A DNA stretch of 64,000 nt from Ampelocalamus luodianensis (GCA_036346255.1 CM070631.1:27636339-27700338), one strand, 5' to 3'. Shown: positions 23,317 to 35,119, numbered from the stretch's first letter. Numbers and translations are program-made. Notes: generated by a model not told the origin, from the letters alone.

Positions 23317-24353
23317 CTACTTTACAACCAAATAGCGAGTATCTTGTGTTTCAACCTCTTTGGCTTTACCAAAACAAAAAATCTCACTCTTGTGGAAATT
23401 AATCTTTAAACCTGATAATTGTTCAAAGACACAAAGAAAAAGCTTGAGATTTTTTGCTTCTTCAAAATCATTATTCAGGAAGAGGATGGTGTCATCAGCA
23501 TACTGTAAGATTGACAACCCATCATCAATCAAATGGGGAACTACTCCTGATAACAAACCTTCGTCTTTCGCTCGAGCGATAAAGATTGCAAGCATATCCA
23601 CAACAATATTAAAAAGAATTGGAGACATGGGATCACCTTGCCTAAGGCCCTTCTGAGTTTGAAAAAAGGGACCTATATCATCATTAACTTTTATTCCAAC
23701 ACTCCCTCCCTTAACAAAACTTTCCACCCAAGAACACCACTTTGTTGAAAATCCTTTCATTCTCAAAGTTTCAAGTAAAAACGGCCATTTGACTTTATCA
23801 TAAGCCTTCTCAAAGTCTATCTTGAAAACTATTCCATCCAAATTTTGTTTATGTAACTCATGTATGGTTTCATGAAGGATAACAACTCCATCAAGAATAA
23901 ATCTCCCCTGCATAAACGCTGACTGGGATGATCTGACAACCTTTTGGGCTACACCAATAATTCTATTAGTAGCAACTTTAGTAAAAATTTTAAAACTAAC
24001 ATTTAGAAGACAAATAGGTCTATACTGTTGTATTTCCTTAGCATCCATTTTTTTGGGAAGCAGTGTAATGATCCCAAAATTCAAGCTAAACAAAGGCAAT
24101 GAGTAAGTATGAAACTCATGAAACATGGCCATCAGATCATTTTAATGACTTCCCAAAACACCTGATAGAACTCAGCAGGGAAACCATCTGGTCCTGGTGC
24201 TTTATTGTGTTCCATTTGGAAAATAGCTTCTTTCACTTCCTTCTCCGTGAAAGGTTCTATAAGGAAATTGTTTTCAGAATCTGAAACTTGAGGTATATCG
24301 GTTCTAAAAGTATCAATCATGGATAAATGATTAACTTCAGAAGGTCCGAACAA
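23317..24353 (-). pseudogene. LINE ORF2 reverse transcriptase
   Basis: The frame at 24132-24353 has NKAPGPDGFPAEFYQVFW, the entry to the domain. 23317-24132 has RPICLLNVSFKIFTKVATNR, SAFMQGRFILDGVVILHE, FKIDFEKAYDKVKW, GLRQGDPMSPILFN and the catalytic YADD (plus-strand 23491-23502). Reverse transcriptase copies LINE RNA at the nicked target. A frame change near 24132 breaks the protein, so this copy is inactive as written. Confidence 0.92.
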
Positions 24354-25578
24354 ACCTTTATAGAACCTTTATAGTTGGTGATATACTCTTTTAATTGTAC
24401 ATCCCCCCGAATTATTCCTTCCTCTTGTTCTAACTGAAAGATTCTTTGTCTTCTATGCTTACCATTCGCAATCAAATGATAATAACGAGTATTTCTATCT
24501 CCCTCTAAAAGAAATTTCGCTTTGGACCTTTGATACCATTTAATTTCTTCTTCTCTTAGCAGATTGGCCAATCTTTCATTAGCAAATTTTTTAAGGGATA
24601 AATCTTCATCAGACAATCTCAAAAGCTCAGCTTTTTTATCTAGCTTATCAATTATCAAATTGAGCTCAAACTTTTCCTTTTTATTAGTCCCACTAATATT
24701 TTTAGCCCATCCGCGGAGATATTGTCTTAGATTTCTTACCTTACTTTGCCAAATGTGTAAGGCAGACTGACCACTAAAATTATTATTCCATACTTCAGCC
24801 ACCATCTCCCTAAACCCTTCCCTACACAGCCAGCCTAATTCGAACTTAAATAAAGGCTGACTCCCTCTATTAGAGGCCGCTCTCGTATTTAAAAGCAACG
24901 GCGTGTGATCAGACAAAGACCTTTCAAGAGCATTAACTGTGACCAACGGAAATTTAAGCTCCCAGTCAGTACTCATTAAAACTCTATCTAGTTTCTCAAA
25001 GGTTGGATTATCTAACGAATTGGCCCACATAAATTGTCTCCCGGATAAAACTATTTCTCGTAAATCCAAATTATTAATCACCGCATTGAACAGAAAAGGC
25101 CATCTATACTCGAATTTATCATTGTTCTTTTCGCCTGCATGTCTAATAATGTTAAAATCACCCCAACTAAAATGGGTAGTGAATCTCTTCTACAGGCCTG
25201 AACAAGTTCAGTAAGGAATTTCTCCTTGAATTCGCTTTGAGCTGCACCGTAAACAGCTACAAGAATCCATTGGAACCCATCCTCTCTATTTTTCAGATGA
25301 AACTTAACATAAAAATCACCAGCATCAATAGAGCCAATATCAAAAACCCGAGGATCCACACCTAACAGGATGCCCCCAGACCGACCATGTGGCGGAGAAC
25401 AATGCCATAAAAAATCCCGTCCACCACAGAGATGGTTAAGACTAGACCCTGTAAAGTCTTTTTTACCAGATTCAAGAATGGCTACAAAATCTAAATGTTG
25501 TTCCTTAACCACTTCACAAATGAAACGATGTTTAGCCAAGTCACCCAGACCTCTGCTATTCCAAAAAAGACCTTTCAT
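24317..25578 (-). pseudogene. LINE ORF2 endonuclease (EEP/AP type) and linker
   Basis: 25078-25578 starts MKGLFWNSRGLGDLAKHRFI, the usual N-terminus of plant L1 endonucleases. 24317-25081 continues with LVTVNALERSLSDHTPLLL, the conserved SDH catalytic motif near the end of the domain. A frameshift near 25080 joins them. The ORF2 start overlaps the ORF1 stop as ATGA at 25575-25578. Confidence 0.88.
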
Positions 25579-26907
25579 TTTAACGTTAATTTGATTAGAT
25601 CACTACATAAGAGATTAAGAGCTGAGAAATTACTACCATCCTGAGTCCCCTCCTTCAACTCATCAGCATCTAAAATTCCTTTATTTTTTAATCTTTCGAA
25701 TTCAAGATTCTTAATACTCTTAATAGATCTAGCAATTTGAGTGTTGTCATCTCCTAAAGAAATACCAATGCTAGCAACCTTTTCAACAACTTGCTCATCA
25801 GAAAAAGACAGAAATGAAAAGCGATTTCCAGACTTACTTGGATCAAGTTCGAGATTACGAACTTGTGCACGCCGCATAGCCTTTTGAACCGAATCCTCAT
25901 CACCAGACTGCTGCTTCTTGACACGCTCACTCTGCCTAGGCATCACTGAATCACCCAATTGACTCATCACCGGCCGGAATACCCCATCTACTTTTGAATT
26001 GTTGAAGACAATTGTGAACTTGACAATCTCTGAATTTTCTAGCACCCCTCGGTTAACCACGGGATCAATCAACAGAGTATATGTAGCCACCTTGGTAATC
26101 ACTGGATCAATCAACTGAGTAACACTAGCCCCCTTGGTAACAATGGTATCAGCTTGGTCCAAAGAAACGGCTCCCAGCACCATGGCAGGCGAAGCATCTG
26201 CTGCAGCCGACTCCTTCTGCAGTAGCAAGCTAGAATCCACTACCGATCGAGTGAAGTTTCGCACCAACGAGAAAAAGCGGCGCGACATCGAATGACTTTG
26301 TATATCAGCAACTAGGTCCACCTTGCTGCCCTTCACCGAGTCAACAAAAGCAGTCTCAACCATCCCAACAGATCCAGTACCCAACCTCACTGCCGGTGAG
26401 ACGAAAACCTGCCCCAAGGTTCTATTGTCGGTATCATCCAGCACTTCTTGAACCAAGCCTGGACCATTCATCACCAACCTATCACCCGACAGTGTCCCAG
26501 CACAATTATCATCAACCTTCTTTTCTGAGTGCAAACAATTCAGGACATTTCCTTGGTCAACATCCTTAAGCTCTTTGTTGCTCGCCCTCGGTGTTACCCA
26601 GACCACATCCGAAACTGAATTCTTCAGCGTATACCCCTTAGTAATTGAGGTAGAATGTTCCTTGTAACCCTCAGAAGCAGATGATTTACTATTCGAAGTA
26701 TTCTTCAATCTCTTAGTATCCCTATCTTCCATCTCAACACTTTTGTCCCTGCCCGAATTGTCCTCCCCCTCATGATCCATCCCCTGATCAAAGCCTTCAT
26801 CAACAGAATCCACCACTGTATCTTCTACTTTAAAAAAAATATCATAGACGAACTCACCAACTACAATCTTGACACTAGATGGTATGGCATCTATATCAAG
26901 AACCCCC
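25575..26907 (-). pseudogene. LINE ORF1 protein, C-terminal portion
   Basis: After the Copia-derived start the frame enters DAIPSSVKIVVGEFVYDIFF, typical of the region after the DUF4283/zinc-knuckle part of plant LINE ORF1, then a long acidic and Ser/Thr-rich linker. The nucleic-acid-binding N-terminus is missing. The open frame running up to 26996 is an accidental fusion to Copia RNase H sequence. Confidence 0.7.
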
Positions 26908-27181
26908 ACTACGATTCCATATTTAGTCTTCCTAAACTGTAAACAAGCATCAGATGTGCCCACAAGTATCTGAAAATCTATTGAACTGTTTTCCAATACT
27001 CTTTACCAGGATTAATTATGTATCTACTAACAACACTCAATGATTGAGATAAATCGGGACGAGAACATATCATAACATATATACGTGAACCAACTGCACT
27101 AGTATATGAAACTCTAGACATGTACTCAACTTCATCATCTGACTGTGAATGCCTACCCATGCCAGGAGGAACGGTGAGCAA
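26907..27181 (-). pseudogene. Copia RT/RNase H fragment, upstream part
   Basis: Encodes EVEYMSRVSYTSAVGSRIYV, CSRPDLSQSLSVVSRY, NPGKEYWKTVQ and then GTSDACLQFRKTKYGIV, the RT to RNase H connection of a Copia polyprotein. It is cut by the LINE at 26907 and truncated upstream at about 27181. It pairs with 21458-21780. Confidence 0.85.
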
Positions 27182-28502
27182 TCAATCATTGTATGATAAC
27201 CAGATTAAGAGACCACAATTGTGTAGTGTGTAGAACTATAGATAGGAAAGCGGTTCTCTTGACTTGCACACAATTGCCTCTACTTATCTCTGTTTGATTT
27301 TGGAGAATTGTATAGAAGTATGGGGTCACATCTACTGTCGTAAAAGTTGGGCAATTTCAGGCTAGGCAAGAAATTTGACTCAATATTGCTCTTATGAATT
27401 GCTGATCTATTAGCATTGGTTCAGGATTCCAAGAGAATTATTCAATCTTTATGCACCAATTATTCTTGATTGAATTGGGCTTTCAGACCGAAAACGAAAA
27501 CCCTTGTGCTTATCAGAAACAGCACTCTAGCTTATTATCTGTTGCTCATACTATTTTTCGAGAACACGCAAAAGACTTGCCTGTTGTTCATACAGTCATA
27601 CTGAATGTAAGACTGCAATTGAAGTCTGATGACACGTTCTCCCTGCAATGTTTATAGAACGGATAATAGATAAGTAGCTGACAATTGAGAGAAAAGGAAG
27701 GTTGTTATATATAAGAGTTTTGTGGTAATAGTCATACTTCCCTTTTCTCTTAGGTTCTTAGCAGTGTTTGGTTTGAAAGCATATACTGTTCTTTATTTTC
27801 CAGCTCATCTGACTTGAAGAGCTATTAACATAAAATTGATTATTTTTTTGAAAGGTATAGTAAAATTGATTCAGTCTTGATCCTCAGCTGCTCACCCATT
27901 GGCATTGATACAGGATTCATGGAGATATATATGCATTTTTCACCAACATTAATTGGATTTTTTTAATAATAAACCTTCAACCATTTTTAACTCAATTGAT
28001 TTGCTTGCTAGCCTTTCAAACTGAAGGCTTTAAGCTCATCAAGAATAACTAGGATAACTTATCATTCACTATTCATACTAAATGTGGCAACACTGTGAGG
28101 TTAGTTGATATTGTCCAACTTATTTTAGTACATTGCTTAATAAAATAAGTAGTGCGCATCGAAAAAACAAGGGCGGTTGAATCCAATATAAAGTGCACCA
28201 ACTGAACATTTCATGTCATACAAGAGTTCAGTTGAGAGCATTTTTGTTGGATTGACCAATTTTGTGCAATATAATGGTGCTTCATCCATTGTTTGAAAGT
28301 ATATAATGTTCCTTGTTTTTAAGCTAATTGTTCTTTACCTTTCATTTTGAAAGGATATTGCTCCTTACTGTGGTTTGTTCGGGTTTCCATTGGTGCAATT
28401 TGGGAGTACTCTCACCTATAACTTCCATACTCTCTTCTTCTGTTGCTAAAATTAATTCAATGGTTTTCCCAGGTTAGTTAAAAGTTATTTCAGTAGCCAG
28501 AG
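27182..28502 (+). other. Upstream or leader-intron sequence of the sulfate transporter
   Basis: No gene. Two diverged copies of a block of about 430 bp are recognisable: 27400-27830 and 27890-28340. They share CATTGGTTCAGGATTC against CATTGATACAGGATTC, and GTTTGAAAGCATATACTGTT against GTTTGAAAGTATATAATGTT. A 19-bp insertion flanked by 11-bp repeats lies between them. Confidence 0.5.
27842..27860 (-). mobile_element. 19-bp insertion with an 11-bp target-site duplication
   Basis: A T-rich insert (complement ending TTTCAAAAAAA) sits between two identical TAAAATTGATT copies (27831-27841 and 27861-27871). It looks like a minimal LINE-tail insertion, though repair filler DNA is possible. Confidence 0.45.
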
Positions 28503-31500
28503 ATGGTTCATCATATGTCAGATGAGGCAACAGCAAATGAAGCCAACATCACCACACAGCCATCCTCCTATAACCCATCTCAAGCGCCATTGGTGTACAA
28601 GGTCGGCTATCCCCCTCAGAAGAACTTGGCCAGAGAGTTTGCAGACACATTAAGGGATACTTTCTTCCATGACAACCCGCTACGCCAGTACAAGGACCAA
28701 TCTGGATCGACAAAGTTCATGATGGGGTTGCAGTTCTTGTTTCCGGTCTTTGAATGGGGCAGGAACTACAACTTCAGAAACTTCAAAGGTGATCTGATTG
28801 CCGGATTGACCATTGCGAGTCTCTGCATTCCTCAGGTATCAAGGGTGACTAGTCCACCTGTGATTTGATGATTTGACTACTTAAAGTGTGCCTGACATTG
28901 AATCTTGGACTCTGATAGGATATTGGCTATTCGAAGCTTGCTAATTTGGATCCACAGTATGGGTTATGTGAGTTTCCCCCATTCCAGCTGTTGGGCACTT
29001 TGATGTAAAATTCTTGAAGCTTCTTTTGTTGCCATTATGACTTACTTTTTGTTTGTTGGTTTCAGACTCCAGCTTCGTTCCCCCGTTGATATATGCTGCA
29101 ATGGGTAGCTCAAGGGATATAGCAATTGGTCCAGTTGCGGTGGTTTCTCTTTTACTAGGTTCACTACTACAAAATGAGGCTGACCCTGTCAAAAACAAGG
29201 AGGAATACATGCGCCTTGCTTTCACAGCAACCTTCTTTGCTGGTATCACTCAAGCAGCCCTAGGATTTCTGAGGTATAAACAAACATCTACCAGAAACTT
29301 GCAGATACTGTCATGCATTAAACTAAGAGTTGGTATTTTTCAGGTTAGGATTTCTCATCGAGTTCTTGTCGCATGCTGCAATTGTCGGATTCATGGGGGG
29401 AGCAGCCATAACTATTGCCCTCCAGCAGCTGAAAATTGTGTTTGGTATCAGCAACTTTACAAAGAAAACTGACATAGTTTCTGTTATGGACTCTGTTTGG
29501 AGTTCAGTTCATCATGGGGTACTTATCTTGTACTTAACATAGTCTGAAGAAAATATTACTATCTAGCTAAGTTCTAAAAAGAACTGACAAGGAGTTCTGT
29601 TGCATATGCAGTGGAACTGGCAGACAATTGTGATCGGCCTAGCTTTCCTGTCTTTCCTTCTGTTTACCAAGTACATCGTGAGCATTTCTTATTTTCATTG
29701 ACTTTACCTTTCACCTTAAACATTTAGAATTAGTGATCTCATATACTAGTGATGTTTGAATTACACAGGGAAAGAAGAATAAGAAGTTTTTCTGGGTGCC
29801 AGCTATTGCTCCTATAACTTCAGTTATTCTGGCAACCTTTTTTGTGTACATTACTCGTGCTGACAAGCAAGGTGTTCAGATAGTAAGTACTCAAGTCAGT
29901 ATTACGAAGGCTCAGTTCATATAGATCATGTATTGTTTGTCATGGATGAAAATTTTGTTGGTACTTGATCATCACAGGTGAACCACATCAAAAAGGGCAT
30001 CAATCCATCATCAGCACACAAGATTTACTTCACTGGTCCATTCGTTGCAAAAGGTTTCAAGATTGGTGTAGTTTGCGGAATGATCGGATTGACAGTATGT
30101 ACACGACATAAGCATATCTCGTTTTGCCAGTCATGTGCATTTTCAGACATCTCATCAATCTTTTTGAGTGAATACCATATCAGGAAGCCGTGGCAATTGG
30201 AAGGACATTTGCTGCTATGAAGGACTACCAGTTGGATGGAAACAAGGAGATGGTAGCACTTGGAACGATGAATGTAGTAGGCTCAATGACATCTTGCTAT
30301 ATCGCGACAGGTAGCTCAATCAATTTTGCTGAACAGAGCTGACAGTGTACTATCTCAACATACAGTGCTGAAATCCATCCACTACATTTCTTTCAGGTTC
30401 TTTCTCGCGTTCGGCAGTCAATTTCATGGCTGGCTGCCAAACACCAGTATCCAATGTGGTTATGTCAGTAGTTGTGCTTCTCACCTTGTTGGTCATCACT
30501 CCACTATTCAAGTATACACCAAATGCAATCCTAGGGTCGATCATTATTTCTGCTGTGATCGGCCTTGTGGACTATGAAGCAGCAATTCTCATTTGGAAAG
30601 TTGATAAATTGGACTTCATTGCTTGCATGGGAGCATTTTTCGGTGTTGTTTTCGCATCTGTTGAGATAGGTCTCTTGATTGCTGTAAGGACCAAACCTAG
30701 CTTTGATGAAAAAAAAATCAACTGTTCAAGTATTTTTATAGAGAAGTGGAACTTACCTGCTGTTTTCCAATGTTAACAGGTGTCGATCTCATTTGCTAAA
30801 ATACTTCTTCAAGTAACAAGGCCAAGGACCGTGCTACTTGGAAATCTTCCAGGCACCACACTATACAGGAACACTGATCAATATCCAGAAGCAAGACATG
30901 TTCCCGGGGTGCTAATAGTGAGGGTTGATTCTGCTATCTATTTCACCAACTCTAATTATGTCCGGGAGAGGTAGAGACTATACATTTATCTATGTTTCAT
31001 TTATAATTCGAGTAATAGTGGAATACACATGAACTCAGCCTCATAGGCCTGATATCTGGTGCTCCATTGCAGAATTCTTAGGTGGTTGACGGACGAAGAA
31101 GACAAAGCCAAGGCAGAGGGACTGCCTAAAATCAATTTCTTGATCGTAGAAATGTCGCGTAAGTAGAATGATTTGGTGATCTGATATCATTCAAATTTTT
31201 TACAATTATTGTACTGATGCAAACCAATGAAATATATTCTTGCAGCGGTTATAGATATCGATACAAGTGGCATCCATGCTCTTGAAGATCTATACAAGAA
31301 TCTTCAGAAGAGAGAGATTCAGGTACATGCACTGAAACTAAAATGATATCATCACTGTATGTGGACTTTTTATGACTCAATCAAAACGCTAAGAGAATTT
31401 GTCCAATTGGAATAGGTTGAGATATTGCTAATAATACAAAGGAATACATTTGGAGTAAGATAAGAAAATATCCTATGGAAGGAACGTGAGCATGTTAAAT

Positions 31501-31757
31501 ACCAGTTACAAGCGCTTGAGAAAGAATTGTTTGCAGACTTTTACAATATATTGCTCATAAGCTAGAAATTTTCTGGACCAATGATTATTATGGATATATT
31601 GTGTATTTGGCAGCTCATACTTGCAAATCCTGGCTCTGTCGTTATCGAAAAGCTCCATGCATCAAATCTCAACGAGCACATAGGAAGCAACAACATTTTC
31701 CTCACAGTTTCTGACGCTGTGCGTTTCTGCACTACAAAGTCGATGCAAGAACCCTGA
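28503..31757 (+). CDS. High-affinity sulfate transporter, SULTR group 1 (13 coding exons, 657 aa)
   Basis: A plasma-membrane H+/sulfate symporter of the SLC26/SulP family. Exons: 28503-28835, 28919-28967, 29066-29273, 29344-29518, 29612-29677, 29769-29882, 29978-30094, 30184-30310, 30397-30683, 30780-30970, 31073-31158, 31246-31322, 31614-31757. All introns are GT-AG and the phases join into 658 codons with stop. Residues 1-80 are a cytosolic N-terminus; about 85-490 are the sulfate-permease membrane domain (FVPPLIYAAMGSSRDIAIGP; GFLIEFLSHAAIVGFMGGAA; NFMAGCQTPVSNVVMS). About 510-650 form the STAS domain (PGVLIVRVDSAIYFTNSNYV; DIDTSGIHALEDL). The TRPRTVLLGNLPGTTLYRN stretch marks group 1 rather than group 2. 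Length is normal for SULTR1 (about 650 aa). ATG 28503 gives the longest frame; ATG 28515 is possible. No disabling change was seen. Confidence 0.95.
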
Positions 31758-32267
31758 AGCAAAATGGATACGACAGAAATGGTATTCTATGACACGATGA
31801 TACAAAGAGTAGATGCATAGGCAAAGCAGAAGCTTCAGCAAAAATCTGGTGATAGTGTTGCAAATAGTTATATTTTTGTTTTTGTGAACTCTCATTACAG
31901 GTAAGGTGAATAGGTTTGCTGTATACTAAAATGCTGTAACAGTGTGAGCAATGTACAAACTGTAGAAACATAGAATAAGCTCGGGAAGTCATCGGTTAGG
32001 GCACTCCCTCCCCAGAGTCATCTCCCGTTTTTGAAAGGAAAGAAATTACTGAGTGCTCCACTAGTTGAGTTTTAATATTTTTTTTCTTTATTTATTTTGA
32101 TTGTGCATATGTTCTTTTGTGCATTTTTACTATAACAAATGTGGTCATTTTACGAAGAAGATGTAATCGATTCACTCTTTTACTTCGAAGAAAAAGGTTG
32201 ACAGACCTTTTTGCTTGAGAAAGAGGTGAGCTACTTAACAACCCTTTTCTTCTAATTAGGCAGTAGT
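31758..32267 (+). other. 3' flank of the sulfate transporter
   Basis: AT-rich, presumably 3' UTR and downstream spacer. No other gene seen. Confidence 0.45.
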
Positions 32268-32325
32268 TTTTTTTAGATAATGAAAGAGTAAAACCTCTTT
32301 CAGCCTCTGCATCTAAGATACACAC
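32268..32325 (-). mobile_element. Severely 5'-truncated LINE 3' tail
   Basis: A run of T followed by AGATAATGAAAG, CCTCTGCATC and CACACAGCC matches the 3' ends of the LINEs at 21776 and 3455. Only about 60 bp are present. Confidence 0.6.
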
Positions 32326-32377
32326 AGCCACTACCATGAGTTCCTAGCTGTAGCCACTACCATGAGTTCCTAGCTGT
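32326..32377. repeat. Perfect 26-bp tandem duplication
   Basis: AGCCACTACCATGAGTTCCT plus AGCTGT occurs twice without a gap, overlapping the stop codon of the BTB pseudogene and next to the LINE tail. Confidence 0.85.
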
Positions 32378-32917
32378 CGCTTCCAAGCTTCTCCAGGACC
32401 TCGGCAAGAAGAGAGGGACAAGCCACTTGAGCTCCTTGCACCCCTCGGTTGCCACTACAGCCGCCAACACACCAGGAGAGGCGATGTAGTCCATGCAGAA
32501 AGCCTTCAGCTGCAGGTAGTGGTGCCGGTCCGCCAGCTTCAGCGTGGTCGCCGCATTCGCCACGCTGATGGTCTCGCACATCAGCTTCATCCTCTCCAGG
32601 TCGTACCGATCCGCCGCCGCGAGCCAATCGCCGATCATTTCCCTAATTCTTTCTTTCGAACAACCAGCTGCGGCTTCTCTGAGTTCCACGCGGTTTGCGG
32701 AACCACCCAGCAGGGAATCGTCATCTTTGACAGGCGGCAACGTGTCTGTGTAGATGAAGTGGAGCACGGCCTCGAAGGCCGCCGGTTTCATGTCGTGGAT
32801 CCTCACGTAGCGGCCGCCGCCACCGCCGGTGCCGGTGCCGTCCTTGTCGGCCAGTGACCCGAAGAACTGAGCGCTGAAGACCAGCGGCCGCATTGCGATT
32901 CGCGACCACCGTGTCAC
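32370..32917 (-). pseudogene. MATH-BTB protein fragment (C-terminal BTB half)
   Basis: On the minus strand the frame from 32917 encodes PLVFSAQFFGSLADKD, then RIHDMKPAAFEAVLHFIYTD, then AADRYDLERMKLMCE and TTLKLADRHHYLQLKAFCMD. These are the second half of a BTB domain and the following helices of the grass MATH-BTB family, which are CUL3 substrate adaptors. The MATH domain and the first part of BTB are absent. Near 32420 the frame shifts; the normal ending (CPSLLAEVLEKLGSDS, stop at 32370-32372) is in another frame. A Gly-rich run near residue 33 is unusual. It is a truncated, frameshifted relic. Confidence 0.8.
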
Positions 32918-33217
32918 GTTCCTGCCTTGTTAATACAAATTACACTGATAATAGAAGAGTAATCAGTGGGAATTGGAAAAAGCAGGGAATCCGGGATCGA
33001 TAACAAGAAGGAAGGAAATACAGAGAGTAGACAGGAGGAATCGAGGAAGGAGGAGGAGGAAGGCAATAGCCAATTACTAACATTAAAGGCCGTGGCTTTG
33101 GCCTCCTCCCAGGCCTGCTACGTCGATAACAAAAAAACAGCTATCGGATCGTCCCGCGAGCGGCTTGGCGCCATTGGATGCAAGGTTCGGCTCCGCACGC
33201 TCCACGTCACCCTGGCA
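32918..33217. other. Sequence flanking the Copia insertion site, left
   Basis: No gene recognised. Joined to 45316 after removal of the Copia element, it forms a continuous region leading into a GC-rich leader-like stretch. Confidence 0.4.
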
Positions 33218-33222
33218 AAATC
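33218..33222. repeat. Target-site duplication AAATC, left
   Basis: Matches 45316-45320. Confidence 0.9.
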
Positions 33223-35107
33223 TGTTGGACCGAAAAGGCGACTAGAGGGGGGTGAATAGGAGCACGATCTCTTTTTCTCCTAAATTGAATTCAATACGAA
33301 TCTCACTCCAATAGCTATGAAAGCTATAAAGATCAATCAATCATGCACAGCGGAAGACTTGTATTGAATCAACTCGAAACCCCGAAGTAAAATCAACACA
33401 AAACCAAAACACAAAGACTCGGGCGGTCTGACCTCTCACGGGGGCGGTCAGACCGATCCAAGCGGTCAGACCTCTCCCTCGGGCGGTCAGACCTCTAGTT
33501 CGATGAACAGTAAAATCAGCCCGAAAAACCAAAACGCAAATTGATCTAACTTTTGATTCGTGCGTCCAAACTTCGTGAAACTTGACACACACCTTCACAA
33601 GGATGTCAGGAACCTATTCCAAGCAATGATCGTGAAGATCCTTGCCAAGGTTCAGACCTTTTCCCGTTTGAGAAAAGTTAGGTCAAAAACCGAGTCAAAA
33701 CGCAAATATGATCTTGAGACTTGCTCGTGGGTGATTGATGATCTTGATGATCCTAGATGTATTCCCACACGTCACAGCAAGCTAGATCATGGCCAGAAAC
33801 CAAGCAAGAACTCGCGGATCAAAGAAAGACTCAAATAATCAAATAGAGAGAAAGAAAGCTAATGAACTCATCTTGAAGAAACTTTCTTTGGATTGATTTG
33901 ATATAGTATTGGTTTACAGCCACTCCATCAATAGAGGACAAAGACTCAATACATGAGCACGAAATCAAATCCAACTCTCTAGAACCCTAACCTCCACTAC
34001 TCCTCTCCCTAAGCAAATTAGGATTTCAAAAACAATGAAAGGGTCGAAGGGGGTGCAGCCACCTCCCTCCTCTATTTATAGTGGAGACTTAGACCTTCTA
34101 GAAGAGTTTCCCTAATGGGCTCCCGTTAAGGCTCAAAACAAACGGGTGACACACGCACGCATTTTAAAGTGCCGTGTCCAGATTGTGCGAAGCACTCGCT
34201 TGCTCTGCCACGTGTAGGTTGATCCAACGGCTCTCATCATGTCGGCAAGTCTCTCCCATCCGGCTCCCACCGAAACCACCATGGCACTTGCACCGACCCC
34301 CGCGCCGCTTGATTCAACGATCGCGCCGAATCGCCTGTTCGGTCACCTTTGTCCATCTTGCACCATGCTTGAGTCAATGACTTCACCGGCATCGTCGATC
34401 GTTATGAACCTCAGCTCTCCAAGCCTAGTCTCGATCATCCTCGCCGTTGACCGTCGTTGACCACCAAGCAACCTGCACAACAATAGACAAGTAAATCGAA
34501 TTCGGGACCAAGTTCTTCACAACTTGACCCACGTTAGTCAAAACATGCATCATGCAACACATATGACATGAAAACCATGAACTTGACCTAATCGGCAACC
34601 ATCGCGCCACACGGCGGCGACTTAAGTGAAAACCGGTCGACCGCCACCCTTGGCGGTCGACCGCCATATGCGATCGACCGCCAACGAAGGTGGTCGACCG
34701 CCACCAAAGGACTTAGCCAAAATTTCAGCTTGAAATCCGCAACCTCTCGGAAATTTCAAGCGAATAGAACTTTTGCCCGAGGCTCCAAAATTATGAAACC
34801 AAGTGCGAGAAACTCCTCACTTGCCTACACCTCTATTTTTGGCCCACCAAACTCAATGCCACTTAAATGGCGGTCCGACCGCTCATCGACGCCGGTCGGA
34901 CGCTACCTAACCGGTCGGACCGCCTACGGCGGTCGGACCGCGATCAATTCTCCGAGGCATGGGCGGTCGACGCCACCAAGGCCGGTCCGACCGGTTGAGA
35001 CTGGCGAACTCGAACTTTGTCGAAACTTCGTGTTTCGCAAACCTTCAACGTCATTGCCAATTGTCACATCATCCTAAGATCATGAGCATATCCCCATGAT
35101 ATCCACA
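33223..35107 (-). repeat. 3' LTR of the Copia element, 1885 bp
   Basis: Starts TGTTGGACCGAAAAGGCG on the + strand and ends ATATCCACA. It is 63 bp shorter than its partner, lacking a stretch of roughly 25 bp containing one GGTC[A/T]GACC unit and many single bases inside CAG/CTG. The TATA box TATAAATA is at 34073-34080 on the minus strand. Confidence 0.92.
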
Positions 35108-35119
35108 ATCTCCCCCTTG
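35108..35119 (-). other. Polypurine tract of the Copia element
   Basis: Minus-strand CAAGGGGGAGAT directly before the 3' LTR start TGTGGATATC. Similar G-rich tracts (complement of TCCCCCT) recur near 35441, 35493, 35549 and 36779. Confidence 0.85.

Larger units (their letters stand above)
21776..26907 (-). mobile_element. L1-type LINE, about 5.1 kb, inserted in the Copia relic
   Basis: On the minus strand, ORF1 remnant, endonuclease, reverse transcriptase and a zinc-binding C-terminal region follow in order and end in a 3' UTR with a short A-run at 21776. The Copia RNase H reading stops at about 26907 and resumes at 21780, which fixes the insertion. ORF1 is truncated at its 5' side. Boundaries are good to about ten bases; I could not settle the target-site duplication. 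Confidence 0.85.

Noticed and set aside
25575..26996. 473-codon frame as one protein
   Set aside because: It fuses Copia RNase H sequence (about 26907-26996) to LINE ORF1. The start codon belongs to the Copia relic, so it is an insertion artefact.
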